DNA of 64,000 nucleotides, taken from assembly GCF_017591425.1 (NCBI RefSeq), contig NW_024467121.1, positions 24,936,707-25,000,706 of the forward strand, written 5' to 3'. This document shows positions 42,265 through 54,218 of the stretch, one piece after another. Position 1 is the first letter of the stretch; every line of letters starts with the position of its first letter. Source of the stretch: Ochotona curzoniae (taxonomy: Eukaryota > Chordata > Mammalia > Lagomorpha > Ochotonidae). The translations under genes were made by a program, and so were the position numbers. The notes below the pieces were generated by a model that was not told the origin of the DNA, did no database searches, and saw only the letters and a list, made by a program, of their open reading frames with translations.

Positions 42265-42410
42265 ATCAATTCACATTCTCATTGCATACACGGAAACACA
42301 AGCACATGGTAAGACAGCATGTTGGTACAGTTGCACCTATTTTACTGGTGAGAAATTTGAGGTTCAGAGATGCTCATTAATTATCCCAGAGTCATATTCT
42401 AAGGAATTTG
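42265..42410 (-). repeat. MIR-like fragment, antisense
   Basis: Contains the antisense MIR core 'attttactggtgagaaattt' followed by 'gaggttcagagatgctcatt'. Confidence 0.45.
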
Positions 42411-44293
42411 GCCTTAACACATTTTTCTATTGTAAAATTTATCACACTATTCCAAAATTATTTTCTGTGTATAATTCACCTCTTTCTTTTATTGCCTAGC
42501 ATGGCGTCTGGCATGCTATATGCTATGGTATGTAATTCAGTGCGTAACAATCAAGTCATATCAAGCTATCTCACAAAACCACTGTTGTTCCCTGGTATTG
42601 GATGGGCATTTGTCCCAGGACTCCCCTGGGATACTGAAATCTTCCTTTTTCCGTGTTTCTTAGATAAAATGGCAGAATATTTGCACAGTACTCCCATATA
42701 AATAATCTCTGGGTTACCTGTAGTACCCTGCAATGTAAAGTGATGACATGTAAATTGTTGTCACACTGTATGGTTAAAGAACAATAAGAAGAAACCCACC
42801 CTTTATTGAATCTATGGCTGCAGAAGGCCAAGACAGAGAGGAAGGGGTCGGCATCCGAGTACCTCTCTCATCTTGATGTCTTCTGTATGCATTACAGTGA
42901 GATTTTTGAAAGTTCATGCATGGAAAATGGAATCGGTAGATTCATTTGGAGGCAATACAATTTTGAAACTTGTGCAGTTTCTAATTATATACTTTCGTAA
43001 AGTTTTTGAAGACCACTGGTATTTTGGGTCTTAAATAACACCATCAGCATCATCAATTTGATAAACTCTTTGCGTTCATAATAAAGAACTGATTTTCTCT
43101 TCCGAACCTGCCTCAATTTCCCCAAGAGGAGTGCACCTCTGCTGCATTCCCCAGCTCCCTGGACACATGGCTCTGTTTCAACATGCCTCCAGTCCCTGGA
43201 ATCATTTGTTCCTGCCTCTGTCTGCCCCAGCCTGGGAGGCTTTGTCGGCACTGCAGGCACAGGGAAGCCAGTGGCCAGCCAGGTAGCTCTGAGTGGGGCT
43301 TGCACTCTGAGCATGAAGTGTATTCTGATGTGAGCCTTGCAGCCAGATCAGCAAAACCTAGGCATCATAGTACACCACCAAAGTAACGCTGCTATCCTGC
43401 TGGCTCCAGAATCTCTAGAGGTACCTCCACCCTTTCAGTGGCTATGTAGACAGAGTTTCTATATTCTCCATTTCCATTTGTGTCCCTTCCTGGAAATCAT
43501 GTACCTGTTCTCAAAGCTCTTCTGTCCTCTGCCAGGACCCCCACCCCCACCTCCACCCTGAAAGGCAATTCCTTGTGCTTCCTCAGTAAAGTGAAGTCTT
43601 ACTGTGGTTGCTGGCTGCCATTGGGCAACGCAGGGATGCTAAGACATGAACAAAAGGACAATTTAAGATCCTGAGGAAATGAAGGACTACTCAGACGATT
43701 TCTAATTATTTGATTTTAAACAAATTGAGTTGCTAACTGAGAAATCATTAGAGTTCAAGTAATCAAAGAATGAATGTTCTTATAATTAATAGCAATTGAA
43801 TATAACAAAACTTTTTCCTTTGCCACCATTATAAGTGAGATTGGCTATTTTTAGTGCATAAACAAGAACACTAGGAATAGAATTGATCCTGCATTATTGT
43901 AGGTATTAGTAATGATAACAATAGGTAGATATATCTTTTGTAGAAGGAAAAAGCCATATTAATTTAAGAGATCATTCCTGTTACTTGTAATTTAATAAAA
44001 CATTTTGACAAATTATCTGCAAATATAAATTATAATGATAATTCAACCTCATCGGCCTCTTTTTTTTTTAATGCTTGGAGTCTTTCTGTTTAGGAAATCA
44101 AAAAATTTCAATTTCTAAATGCATTTTTATTGCAAAATAAGTTGAATACTTTTAATTCAGTTACACTTATATATGTGAGATAAAACTTTTAAAGGAGCAA
44201 ATTGGAATGGAAATACGTCTAAATTATTGCTCATCTTTTTATATACACATGCATGCAATGGATTATTAGATTTATTTATAAAAGCAGGGTTTT

Positions 44294-44576
44294 AAAATAT
44301 TGATTCTTATTGAGGGAGAAGCCCCACCTGGTTTCCCACCCACCCCAAGTCCCGCATGTGGGGCATGCTCTGAGATTCTTGCTCAAGTAGTTTTGATAGT
44401 TCACCATTCATGGATCGCTTCTCCCTCAATATCCCACTTTACCTCAGATACATGAAGGAAACAATATGGAAATAATAATCTTACCCACTTTCCTGTAGCC
44501 CTTGAACCTTTATACTCAAATTAACTATGTAAAGATTGTCAAAATTTAAAAAAAAGGAAAAAAATATTGATTCTTA
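44294..44576 (+). mobile_element. Retroposed element, 251 bp, perfect 16-bp target-site duplication
   Basis: The 16-bp sequence 'aaaatattgattctta' occurs exactly at 44,294-44,309 and 44,561-44,576. Between them lie 251 bp of sequence ending in an A-rich tail ('aaaatttaaaaaaaaggaaa'), the signature of L1-mediated retroposition in sense orientation. Its 5' part holds a 15-bp inverted repeat (44,308-44,322 with 44,417-44,431). It matches neither the CSINE nor the L1 3'UTR at 60 kb. It may be a 5'-truncated 3' end of another L1 subfamily or a retroposed cellular RNA; I cannot decide. Confidence 0.85.
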
Positions 44577-44774
44577 GATAAACAACTTAGGTGTCTTTTT
44601 TTTTAAAACTTATAATCACTTTAAGTAATGTGAAAAATAATTATTTCTTGAGAAAATACTAGAAAAATATTTTAAGTTCCCTGCTGTGGAGCACAACTAC
44701 AGAAAACAAAACCAGCTTTACACCAGCGCTGGTAGTAGACTCCACTCCAGTGTAGGCCTGGAGTTTAAGGCACT

Positions 44775-45056
44775 CTTTAATGTGTGTGTGTGAGAGAGAG
44801 AGAGAGGGAGAAAGATCTCCCATCTGCTAGTTCACTTCCCAAATTCCTGCAAATGCAGGGTCTGGTCCAGTCGATGCTAGGAACTTGGAACTTGATCAGG
44901 GCCTCCCACATCTGAGCCACCACCCACTGCCTCACAGGGTACACATCAGCAGGAAGTTGGAATTGGAAGCAGAGCTGGGCAAGCCCAGGCACTCCAATAG
45001 GAGTTGCTGGTATCCCAAGCAGCACCTTAACCACTGATGCCGCTCTCCTGGCCCCT
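44775..45056 (-). repeat. C-type SINE, old, with TG/AG simple repeat
   Basis: A short (TG)n(AG)n run is followed by 'agatctcccatctgctagtt', the body and the head end 'cactgatgccgctctcctgg'. Confidence 0.7.
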
Positions 45057-45189
45057 CAGAGGCATTCTTGCAAGCATTTGAGGGATTTCACCTTGCCTTT
45101 TTAGAAGTTCTTCCAGCCAGGAATGCATGCCCAGTCTTTTTACCCCGTAACACCTGTTCCTATTTTCTGGACCAATTTTAATGTTGATT

Positions 45190-45910
45190 TCTTCAACAAG
45201 ATCTACTCAGTACAGTAGGAGGCACTTCTACAGAACCTGCTCAACCCGCAGCTGCTGCGCAAGAAAGAGCAGAGCCAGCACACTGCAAGCTATCCCAGTG
45301 CAACTTGGGGCGAAGTGGGAGTTGCACTCTAGTGGCAGCAGGTGGCGCAAAAGCAAAATAACAGGTTGGGGAATTCATCCTCAGCTTGCGAAAGTACCTC
45401 CACTACCCACAGGTTCCTGAGCCACCGACCTGCTTCCCAAAAGCAGAGGAGCCATCTGTAGAGTGATGTTCTGGTCATGAATAATTGGGGCCAGTTTGCA
45501 TAAGCCATCCTTTCCCTTAGTGTTAAGGGGAAAAGTTAAATCATGTGCAGCAAGTAGACTCAACACCAGCATGTACATGAGAAAGAGTTGTAAGACAGCC
45601 CATTCCTTCTCAGCCTCTTAATGTGATATTCATAGAGCAAATGGGACTCGGGATGAAAATTCACTGGAAGATAACAGCACTGACAGGAGTGGAGCAGATA
45701 GTGCATATTTTGTAAGGAGGATGTAGTTTACATCACTCACTTGTTCACCCTTCAAGACTACGCTCGTCAGATTAGAGCCGCCATTCGGCTCCATGGCTGT
45801 GCTGCCAGGGAGGACTGAAGAATACAAGGTTTGCTGTTCCCCAATCTGTACTAACCTGTCCTTGTACTGAATATTAGTGACAGAAGCCAGGCCCTTGAAA
45901 CACACTACGC
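45190..45910 (-). other. Unidentified block with protein-like minus-strand frames
   Basis: This stretch between two SINEs is not an obvious repeat. Minus-strand frames include 45,630-45,905, with EPNGGSNLTSVVLKGEQVSD, and 45,381-45,578, with HDLTFPLNTKGKDG, separated by stops and in different frames. The composition is less AT-biased than its surroundings. It could be a decayed retrocopy or unique intronic sequence. No parent gene was recognised. Confidence 0.25.
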
Positions 45911-46175
45911 TGTTGAATCACAGGTGCAGTAAAAAATTATATTAATACATTTGAAAATCTCTGACTTCTGTAACCAGAAGGGAAACTCGCCAACCTTGTC
46001 TACACTGGTTTATCGCCAAGCTGAGGGTTCCAGCCCTCAATTGTAAGTGCATTGATTCTCCATTGCTGCTCCCCTGTCAACTCTGTTGAGTTCATGTGCT
46101 TGACATTTCCTGCCTTGTTTTGGTTCCTGTTTCTATACTCTCTTCCCTTCATTAGCAACTCACAAATTTGCTTAA

Positions 46176-46492
46176 ATTAAAAAAAATCATTTATTTGAGT
46201 GGCCACGTGGAGAGAGTTATAAAGAGGTCTTACTTATGCTGGTCCACTTCCAATATGGCTTCAACAGCTGGGACCTGGGCTGGGCCAGACCTGAGCCAGG
46301 AACGAGGAGCTTCATCGAGGCCTCCCACATGGTTGTCAGGGCACAATGATTTGGGCCATCTTTCACTGCTTTCAATGCATTAGCTGGAAGCTGGGTCAGA
46401 CTGGAGCAGCCAAAACATGAACTGGTGCCAGCGTGGTATGCTGGTGTTACAGGTGATGGCTTAACCCAAGGTACCACAAATGCCAATACCTA
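46176..46492 (-). repeat. C-type SINE, old
   Basis: Antisense tail 'aaaaaaaatcatttatttg', body with 'ttccaatatggcttcaacag', head end 'ggcttaacccaaggtacc'. Confidence 0.7.
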
Positions 46493-46519
46493 ACTTACTT
46501 AATTTTCTGGTAGAAAAAT

Positions 46520-46605
46520 ATCACTTTCTGTTTGGTGGTCAAGATACCACTTGAGATGCCTATGTCCCATACGGAGTGTTTGGTTGGGTCAAGTCCTGCT
46601 AACCA
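46520..46605 (+). repeat. C-type SINE fragment, sense
   Basis: A short head-region piece: 'ataccacttgagatgcctat', 'gtcccatacggagtgtttgg'. The rest is missing. Confidence 0.5.
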
Positions 46606-47256
46606 ACAGTGAATTAACTTATTACAGCACTATCTTTAGATGCTTAGATTTCTTTCTGGCAATATAATCAATTAAAGAAAAGACAGTACCACTTATAAGA
46701 TACAACTAATTTTACAAGGCAGTGCATCTGTTTGTTAGAATTTGAAGTTAAGTCTGTTATTTGTCATTATATCACTAATTTCTGTACTTTAAAACTCAGT
46801 GTTCTTTGTCAAGTACGGGTTCAGTAAGCATTAACTAACTTAACCACTGAGCATTTATTGGAAACATTTGTGTTGGACACTGGGGCTAATACTACTCTCA
46901 AAATGTCATGGAATAAATGAACAATGACTGTGTCCTGTCCATTGCCTTTTGAATCTAAGGCCTCTTCACTTCATAAATCTATAGCTCACCAACACAAAAT
47001 TTTATGGTGTGGAAAGATTTTTAATTTTGCAAAAGAATAAAAGGCTAAAGTCTGAAGTGACTGTATCATCTTCTGAAAATTATAAAGTTTCTTAGTGTGG
47101 AGTTGGGACTTGCCCCCAAGCCTCTGAATAGCAGCACCGTGCGCTTCCCTCCCGCTCTCACACACCTTACCCTGCCTCTTGGGAGACCAACCTGATCATC
47201 ATTTTTTGCTTTTAAAGCCACTTTTCCTCTAACCTCTTTTCATCTACACATTAGAC

Positions 47257-47573
47257 TTTTGAAAAATATTTATTTAATTTTTATTGCAAAGTCAGGTAGA
47301 AAGAGAGGAAGATCCTCCATCCATTGATTCACTCCCCAAGTGACTGCAACAGCCAGGAGCTGAGCTGATCTGAAACCAGGAGTCAGGAGCTTCTTCCGGG
47401 TCTCCCACATGAGTGCAGGGTTCCAAGGCTTTGGACCGTCCTCAACTGCTTTCCCAGGCCATGAGCAGGGAGCTGGATGGGAGCGGGGCTGCTGGGATTA
47501 GAACCGGCACCCACAATGGGATCCTGGTGGGTTCAATGTGAGGATTTTATCGGCTAGGCTACCATGCCAGGCC
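47257..47573 (-). repeat. C-type SINE, full length
   Basis: Antisense tail 'aatatttatttaatttttat', complete body with 'gggtctcccacatgagtgca', head end 'aggctaccatgccaggccc'. Moderately young. Confidence 0.85.
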
Positions 47574-48935
47574 CTAGACAAATATTTTTGATGATGTGTT
47601 CTACTCAGCTCATAATTCCATTTTCTCTTCATATCCTTACAGTTCATAACCTTGGCTTATTGTGATCATCATCTTCTTACTAGGCAGTTAAGGATTAGTT
47701 TTAACTTATTTTGGACTCCCCTTCCTCTCTCACTCCTCAGGTTGAATAGGCAGATGGATTCCATTGTGCGATTGCTAATATCTCTAGGATGCAGAATTTA
47801 TTGTTCATCCCTTTAATGTTGCTCTTGTTGAGACCCTGCCATATCTTGCTCACACTGCCACAGTAGTCTTCAAGCTAGCTTCCAACTGTTTCTAATTCTA
47901 TATTGCTAGAAGAATGACTGACCTACACAACAAAAATGAGAAGGAAGAGAAGTTAACTGCCACTTTTTTCTTTCTGTAGGATTTTTAAAATTTTTAACTT
48001 CAAAATTTGACCATTTTTAATATTTTCTGCATTTGCTTTATATGTAGTATAGATACTGTTTTTATTAAGATTAGAGATTGATGTCATAAAGCAAGAGGGT
48101 CATGATAATTGTCATAACTGGGGAAATAAGAATGTATTGGCACATGTATTGGCATTTGGTAGGGCTCTGTGCAGCAATATTTATAATCATGTACCAAATA
48201 GTGTGATACCTTCATAATTTTTCTTAACTGTTTAATATGGTTTATAGATACAATTCTAAGAACATATGATATTGCCTTCTCCTTCCCTCCTGCTTCCATC
48301 CTTCCTCCCAACCTCCTTTCTCCCACCTGTCTTGTATTAATTTTTTAGATAGCATATCATAAATTTACATTATAGTAAAAGGCTTATAAGGAGTTTAGCA
48401 AGTAAAAAGAAAACAAACAAACAACAAAACTCTAGGTTAATCAGAATATAGAAACAGTTATAAACAATAACTGATTGGAAAAATACACATATATTCATAT
48501 GTACTAAATTTTAAAAGTCATCATAGATCATCAAAAACAGTAATATACTATGTCTTTATTGCTAAGTTAGATATAGCTGAAAGAAGGCAAAAGTGAAGGG
48601 GACGTTTGCTCTAGTGACTGTTTCTGACTTGTTCTGAAGTTTGTTTTTAGCAGAAAATTTAAAGCAAGGGCTGCATCGTTGGGTCAGGGCTGATTTTAGG
48701 ACTTTTTTTTTTTCCTACTATAATCCACATGCCATTTTCTACTGTGTTTTCTTTGGGTAAATATGTTTTCCAGCCAGTTTCCTGGGAGCCATGGGGTTTT
48801 TGTTAGTCCTGGATATGTAAGCTTCAGAGCACTCCATCAGCCTGACACCCCATGAAACGTTTCCAGTGGAGAATGTGTCATCTCTCTGTTTTACCCTGGC
48901 ATCATGCTATGCTTTTCCAATTTCTCTTCTTGCAG

Positions 48936-49255
48936 GGATTGTTTCTATTACCACCCTAACTGTGCTGGCCTATGAACGTTATATTCGTGTGGTCCATGCA
49001 AGAGTGATCAATTATTCCTGGGCCTGGAGGGCCATTACCTACATCTGGCTCTACTCCTTGGCATGGGCCGGAGCACCTCTCCTGGGCTGGAACAGGTACA
49101 TGCTGGACATACATGGACTAGGCTGCACCGTGGACTGGAAATCCAAGAATGCCAACGACTCCTCTTTTGTGCTCTTCTTATTTCTTGGCTGCCTGGTGGT
49201 GCCTGTGGGTGTCATAGCCCACTGTTACGGCCATATTCTGTATTCGGTTCGAATG
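48936..49255 (+). CDS. OPN3: OPN3 coding exon 2
   Basis: The exon starts after 'tttctcttcttgcag' and ends at ATG|gtgag. Its first two bases complete Gly120, giving the join [10 protein letters not shown]; it encodes residues 120-226 (320 nt). It carries the rest of helix 3 with the E133-R134-Y135 form of the DRY motif, helix 4 (about 148-168) and the second extracellular loop with Cys183, the disulphide partner of Cys109. Helix 5 (about 198-222) follows. It is almost the same as human OPN3 in this stretch. The open frame reaches only two codons past the donor before a stop, so intron retention here would truncate the receptor after helix 5. Confidence 0.95.
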
Positions 49256-50520
49256 GTGAGTTGAAAGCTACAAAGGTCTCTCCCCCGTAGCAGTGTTGTG
49301 TGGGAATGAATCAAAGTCTGTCTGTATAATTAGTAGCCGCACAGAACTGAAGTAGCTTTGGGGGACTTTCTAGAGTCCTTTGTTGGTAGAGTTTTACATT
49401 GAATCATTCTGAAAAGATCAATGGGAAATCTTTTCTATTTCCTTTTCAGAATTTATTTTTAAGTTTTCTTTCCAAAATATTTTTCAGTAGAATTTTGTAC
49501 TATGACTCACTCTAATGACCAAGGAGGATTAGTATTTACTGTCTATATAATTTTCACTAAAACAAAAGAAGGAATAAGCATCTTTTGTGCAGACAAAAAT
49601 CAAAAACATAAAAATCCCTTCTTTATCCAGCACTGTTTTAATTTAAGAATGCTAAAGAAGGGGATTCCGCACTTCCAATAATGTTATTGACTCAAAGGTC
49701 ACATGACCCCACTCCTAGAGACAGACACAGGTGTCTTGTCTACAAACTACTTCAGAATCAGAAAGGAAAAGAACTGAGCAGAGACAGATTTCATGTTGGG
49801 CACCAACTAGAAGGACATTTGAACTAAGAGTAGGATGCATCCCATATACCAGCTTCTAAGTTGGACTGTGCACATTTTTCTGTATTCACTCGCTGCTACT
49901 TGTCTTCTGCTTTCGTCAGAATTCTGTCTGGCTCAGTCTGACAAATTTCTCTAGCTTTTACTTTTTTTTTGTAACTTTGTTTTTAAACCACATATTGCCA
50001 CATGTACCATTTTATATCATGACTCATTTTATTCAACGTGTTTTTCCTTTATATACATTTATTTTATTAAAAGAAATCCCTGAATCAATCCAGTGATCTT
50101 TTAGGGAAACTGGAAGAAAACCCACTCCTGTCCTTACTTAGATGTTCCCTCAGCCCTGGAGAGCATCCTTCAGATCCGTATGTGGTCTGCGCGAGGGCTG
50201 CTACAGATCCTGACTTCAATCTCTTTCCAACTATCCCTTCATTCATGCTTGAGTAAAATAAAGCCATGGTATGAACTTCCTCATCTCTCTGCTGCCCTTT
50301 ATACAAATACATAGGTCTACCCTAATCTTTGTGCCTCTTTCTTCAATTACATGGTGAGCAGAGCTGTATGCCAAGTATGAACAGACTGATGCTGTGTTCT
50401 GATTGTTCCACTCAGCCTGCTGTCTGCTTCCAGGAAACTCAAGTGTTAATCTCTCTTTTATTGTATCTTCAATCTTTTCCCTACTAAGTATGATAACTTA
50501 CAATAAAAACCAACCTTATA

Positions 50521-50645
50521 TTTGTGTCTCTCCCAAGTTCAAATGTTAAGATCTAATTCCCAATTTTGATATTATTTGGAAAATAAGACCTTACAATGTA
50601 GTTAGGGTTAGATAAGTAGATGAAGTCATGAGTTTGGCGTTAACA
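50521..50645 (+). repeat. MLT1/MST-like LTR fragment (ERVL-MaLR)
   Basis: The sequence 'tcccaagttcaaatgttaag', 'atctaattcccaattttgat' and 'tagggttagataagtagatg' resembles the 5' part of MaLR LTRs, fossil non-autonomous retroviral-like elements. It is a short, diverged fragment with no coding sequence. Confidence 0.55.
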
Positions 50646-51215
50646 TTTTTTTTTTTTTTTTTGTCTACCAAGAACTTTGAGTTTAAAATCTTTTTCCAAT
50701 GCAAGTCTTTTTCTGACCTCTGCTAGGTCTTCATAGTGAACTGCCTGCTGTATTCCTTCACTTGGAGTCCAGTCTCCTCAAAGTCGACTTATGTAGAGAT
50801 TAATTTGCCATGTGTCCTCCAGATCTCCAGATTTGCCACTTTTCCATTCCTTTTCTTATTGAATGTTCATCATGAGTAGCTCACCACCAGAAATTAGGAA
50901 GTAATACTTGACTGTTCACCCATGGTCAGCCAACAAAGCGAACTTTCATCAATTTTTATCTATTTTACTTAAATATTATTCCATGTATCCAATTGCTATG
51001 AACTCAACTCAAAAGATCTTAGTCCTCCTTCCTTTGTGTCTTGCTTCCTTCTCGCCTCTTTGCTGCACGTCAGCACCACGCTACTTGTTTTCAAGTACTA
51101 CCTCAGGGAGTCCGTCAGCTGTGTGATTGAACAGAACCGGATCCCTTGTGTGTCTCTCATCTGCCTAGTCGGCTTCATTTGATACTCTCCTCCCCTTGTC
51201 ATCTCAGTTCATGCC

Positions 51216-51588
51216 AAAATGCATTGTTTCTTTTTTTTTTTTAAGATTTATTTATTTTTATTAGAAAGGCAGATATACAGAGAGGAGGAGAGACAGAGAG
51301 GAAGATCTTCCATCCAATGGTTCACTTCCCAAGTGGCCACAACAGCAAGAGCTGAGCCAATCTGAAGCCAGGAGCCAGGAGCTCTTCAGGGTCTCCCATG
51401 TGGGTGCAGGGTCCCAAGGCTTTGGGCCATCCTCGGCTGCTTTCCCAGGCCGCAGGCAGGGAGCTGGATGGGAAGGGAAGCAGGGCCGCCAGAATTAGAA
51501 CCGGCGCCCACATGGGATCCCAGTGTGTGCAAGGCCAGGACTTTAACCACTACACTATCGTGCTGGGCCCTAAAATGCACTATTTCTT
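51216..51588 (-). repeat. Young C-type SINE with target-site duplication
   Basis: Full-length element (51,233-51,571) from 'agatttatttatttttatt' to 'ctatcgtgctgggccc'. Flanks 'aaaatgcattgtttctt' (51,216-51,232) and 'aaaatgcactatttctt' (51,572-51,588) match at 15 of 17 bases. Low divergence. Confidence 0.9.
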
Positions 51589-52964
51589 GTTTCTTGAATA
51601 GTCTTTTGTTTCCCGGCCTTAGCAATTCTCTCTCTTTAGCATATTCTATCTCTCCTCCTCTTGCTAGAAGGCTGAGATCATGTTTTTCTTGCTCTGACTG
51701 AATATCAGAACTGACCAACCATCCTGAGTACTTCCGTGCCTATCCTTGCAGCCTTCCCTTTGGCAGGTTCCACCTATTGATTCAGTCTGTGTGCCTTTCA
51801 GCCCCATCGAATGGTGAATTCATTTAAGAGCAGAGAGCAGGGCTTACTCACTTTTTCATCTTTGATGGTAGCGGTGCTCATATACAATAGGTACCATTAC
51901 AATTTCAGTGTGAGTTACAGATGGAGGACATAGAAAGAGGATTGCAGAGGCTACTGAAAGTTTGACTGTGCTGCTACCTCAACAGAGAAATCATGATGAG
52001 TAATTTGTCTCTATTTGTTGGCTTTGCAAGGGGTGACTCATAACAGTAATGGAGACAAAAGTACAAACTTGGGGCTCTGACTACTGACAGATACCTAGAT
52101 CAATAAGCACCAAGCATCCACTTTAGGCATCCATCTAGGCAGAGAATTCGTGTAGGAAAAATTCCAGAGCATTTGTCTCAGGGTTTCATTAATTAGGACC
52201 AATTTGTGCATGTGCTCTTGATTCATCGATAACCATTTTGAAAAATGTCCTCAGTTGAACAAAGGAGCTGATACAGGAAGTAGAGCTCTTTAATTAAAAA
52301 AAAAATTTAATGAGAAGAATGAGGGATAGAGAATGATAAACCTAAGAAGCAAAACAAATAGGTCAATGAAAATCCTGAAAACTTCACATATGTAAACCCA
52401 AATAATCTGAAGTATTAGGATCCTTTCCTTCTGCCAGAAAGGAGCTGGACGAGTGTTGAGCAATGTCTGCTCAATTGGCTTCTCCAGCATGCATGGAATT
52501 CCTAGGTGCTAAGTAAGCACTCTGAGTGGAACACTAGTGACAAATGATGAAGACTCACTTGCCCAGAAAATGATGCAGCAAAACTTAAGGGGACTCAGGG
52601 GGGGTCATGGCAATGGGTAGGGTAGATGTGGTTACTAATTAATACTTGGAAGAGTTTCAAGCAATCGAAAATCATGATTGCAAATATCTTATGGTATTAT
52701 AAAATTGCATATGTATACAAGTATGTTAGTTTCAGATATAGTTAAAATAGAAGTAGATATTTTAATCTTGAGAACAACTTCCCCAAACCATATATTTGGA
52801 ACTGGAACTAAGGTTCTGTTTATTCTAATGCATTATTCATTTTAACTTCATTTCTCTTTATTCTTTGAGGAGCTAATAGATTTGCTCAGTATCACTCTGG
52901 GAGCCCAAGTAGATATAGACCTGATCTAATTCCAAATCCAGAGACATTTTTTAAAAAAGAAAAT

Positions 52965-52966
<2 letters not shown>

Positions 52967-53010
<44 letters not shown>
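52967..53010. repeat. (ATCT)n microsatellite, about 11 units
   Basis: An uninterrupted run of ATCT, grown at the junction with the A-rich tail of the adjacent antisense SINE. Length is likely polymorphic. Confidence 0.97.
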
Positions 53011-53011
<1 letters not shown>

Positions 53012-53312
53012 CATTTGAATGCCAGAGTGACACAGAGGGAGGGAGGGAGGGGAGGAGAGAGAGAAATCTTCATCTGCTGTTTCACTCCCAAAATAGCTCC
53101 AACAGCCAAGGATGGGCCAGGCCTAAGTTAGGAGCCAGTAGTTCTATCTGGGTCTTCCATGTAGGTAGTGGGGGTTCAAATGCTTGAACTATTTTCTACT
53201 GCTTTCTCAGGTGCATTAGGTAGAAGCTAGGTCAGAAGAGGGGCAGCAGGGACCAGAGCCAGTGCTTCAGCTTTGGATACTTGCAATGCCTTAAGCAGCT
53301 GTGCTGCGTACT
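53011..53312 (-). repeat. C-type SINE, old
   Basis: After the ATCT run and a GGGA-rich stretch comes the antisense body ('cactcccaaaatagctccaa', 'ctgggtcttccatgtaggta') and the head end 'cttaagcagctgtgctgcgt'. Confidence 0.7.
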
Positions 53313-53862
53313 CCCCATATCTAGAGCTTTTATTACCAAAACCCATAACTTTCCTAAATACTCTAAGGAGGAACCTTCCTTTCAAAGGGCATTCTGAAAA
53401 GAGGGTACTATTCTATCACATTAAATGGAATTATTTTAAAATAGTTATACACAAGGACAACAGCACTAAAAATTTGATATGTACTCCCTGACTACACAAA
53501 TTATTATCTCTGTATCGTAAAAAAAAGACGCTTTAATTTTTGGCTGTCTTTATTCTTGGTCAATTTGAACCTACGATTTTAATAAAACTATAGCTTCTAC
53601 AATATAATTTTATATGATATCACTATTTAAGAATATCAATTCAAAGCTACTTTAAAATACTATTAGCACATATTACAGGTCATTTCTTTTGAAAAATTTC
53701 CCCAAATTTTTATGATAGTTTTAGAATGAAAATGAATGTTTAGAGCGCACTGCAATGGAGTATGTTTCCAAGTTAAAAATTTTCAAGACCGTGTATCAAC
53801 TGTATGCACCATATCTTTTTTAAAAAATCACTGTAAAAGTATTTTCATTTTGAAGAAAAATT

Positions 53863-54218
53863 GATATAACTTCTTTTTTTTTAAAGATTTTATTTTTATT
53901 ATTATTTTTTTTTATTGGAAAGGCAGATAGGAGAGGAGAGACAGAGAGGAAGATCTTCCGTCCGATGATTCACTCCCCAAGTGAGCGCAACGGCCAATGC
54001 TATGCCGAACCAAAGCCAGGAGACTCTTCCGGGTTTCCCACGTGGGTGCAGGGTCCCAAAGCCTTGGGCCATCCTCGACTGCTTTCCCGGGCCACAGGCA
54101 GGGAGCTGGAAGGGAAGCGGGGCTGCCAGGATAGAACCGGTGTCCATATGGGATCCCGGGTGTGCAAGGCGAGGACCTTAACCACTTGCGCCACCGCGCC
54201 GGGCCCGATATAACTTCT
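53863..54218 (-). repeat. Youngest-looking C-type SINE, perfect target-site duplication
   Basis: The element (53,875-54,206) runs from 'aaagattttatttttattat' to 'gcgccaccgcgccgggccc' and keeps many CpGs, a sign of recent insertion. It is flanked by a perfect 12-bp duplication 'gatataacttct' at 53,863-53,874 and 54,207-54,218. Confidence 0.93.

Larger units (their letters stand above)
19479..48935 (+). other. OPN3: OPN3 intron 1 (hosts CHML)
   Basis: This 29.5-kb intron runs from the donor at 19,479 to the acceptor AG at 48,934-48,935, which follows a good pyrimidine tract. It contains the intronless CHML gene near its 5' end and a dozen SINE, MIR and other repeats. I see no supportable gene in 19,560-22,870 (unique sequence, no clear repeats), 29,031-32,537 (AT-rich, only simple runs such as a 17-T run at 31,139) or 39,951-44,293 (mostly unique, one MIR trace). 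Confidence 0.85.

Noticed and set aside
52967..53010. A CRISPR-like or structured repeat array
   Set aside because: It is a plain ATCT microsatellite with no spacers, in a vertebrate intron.
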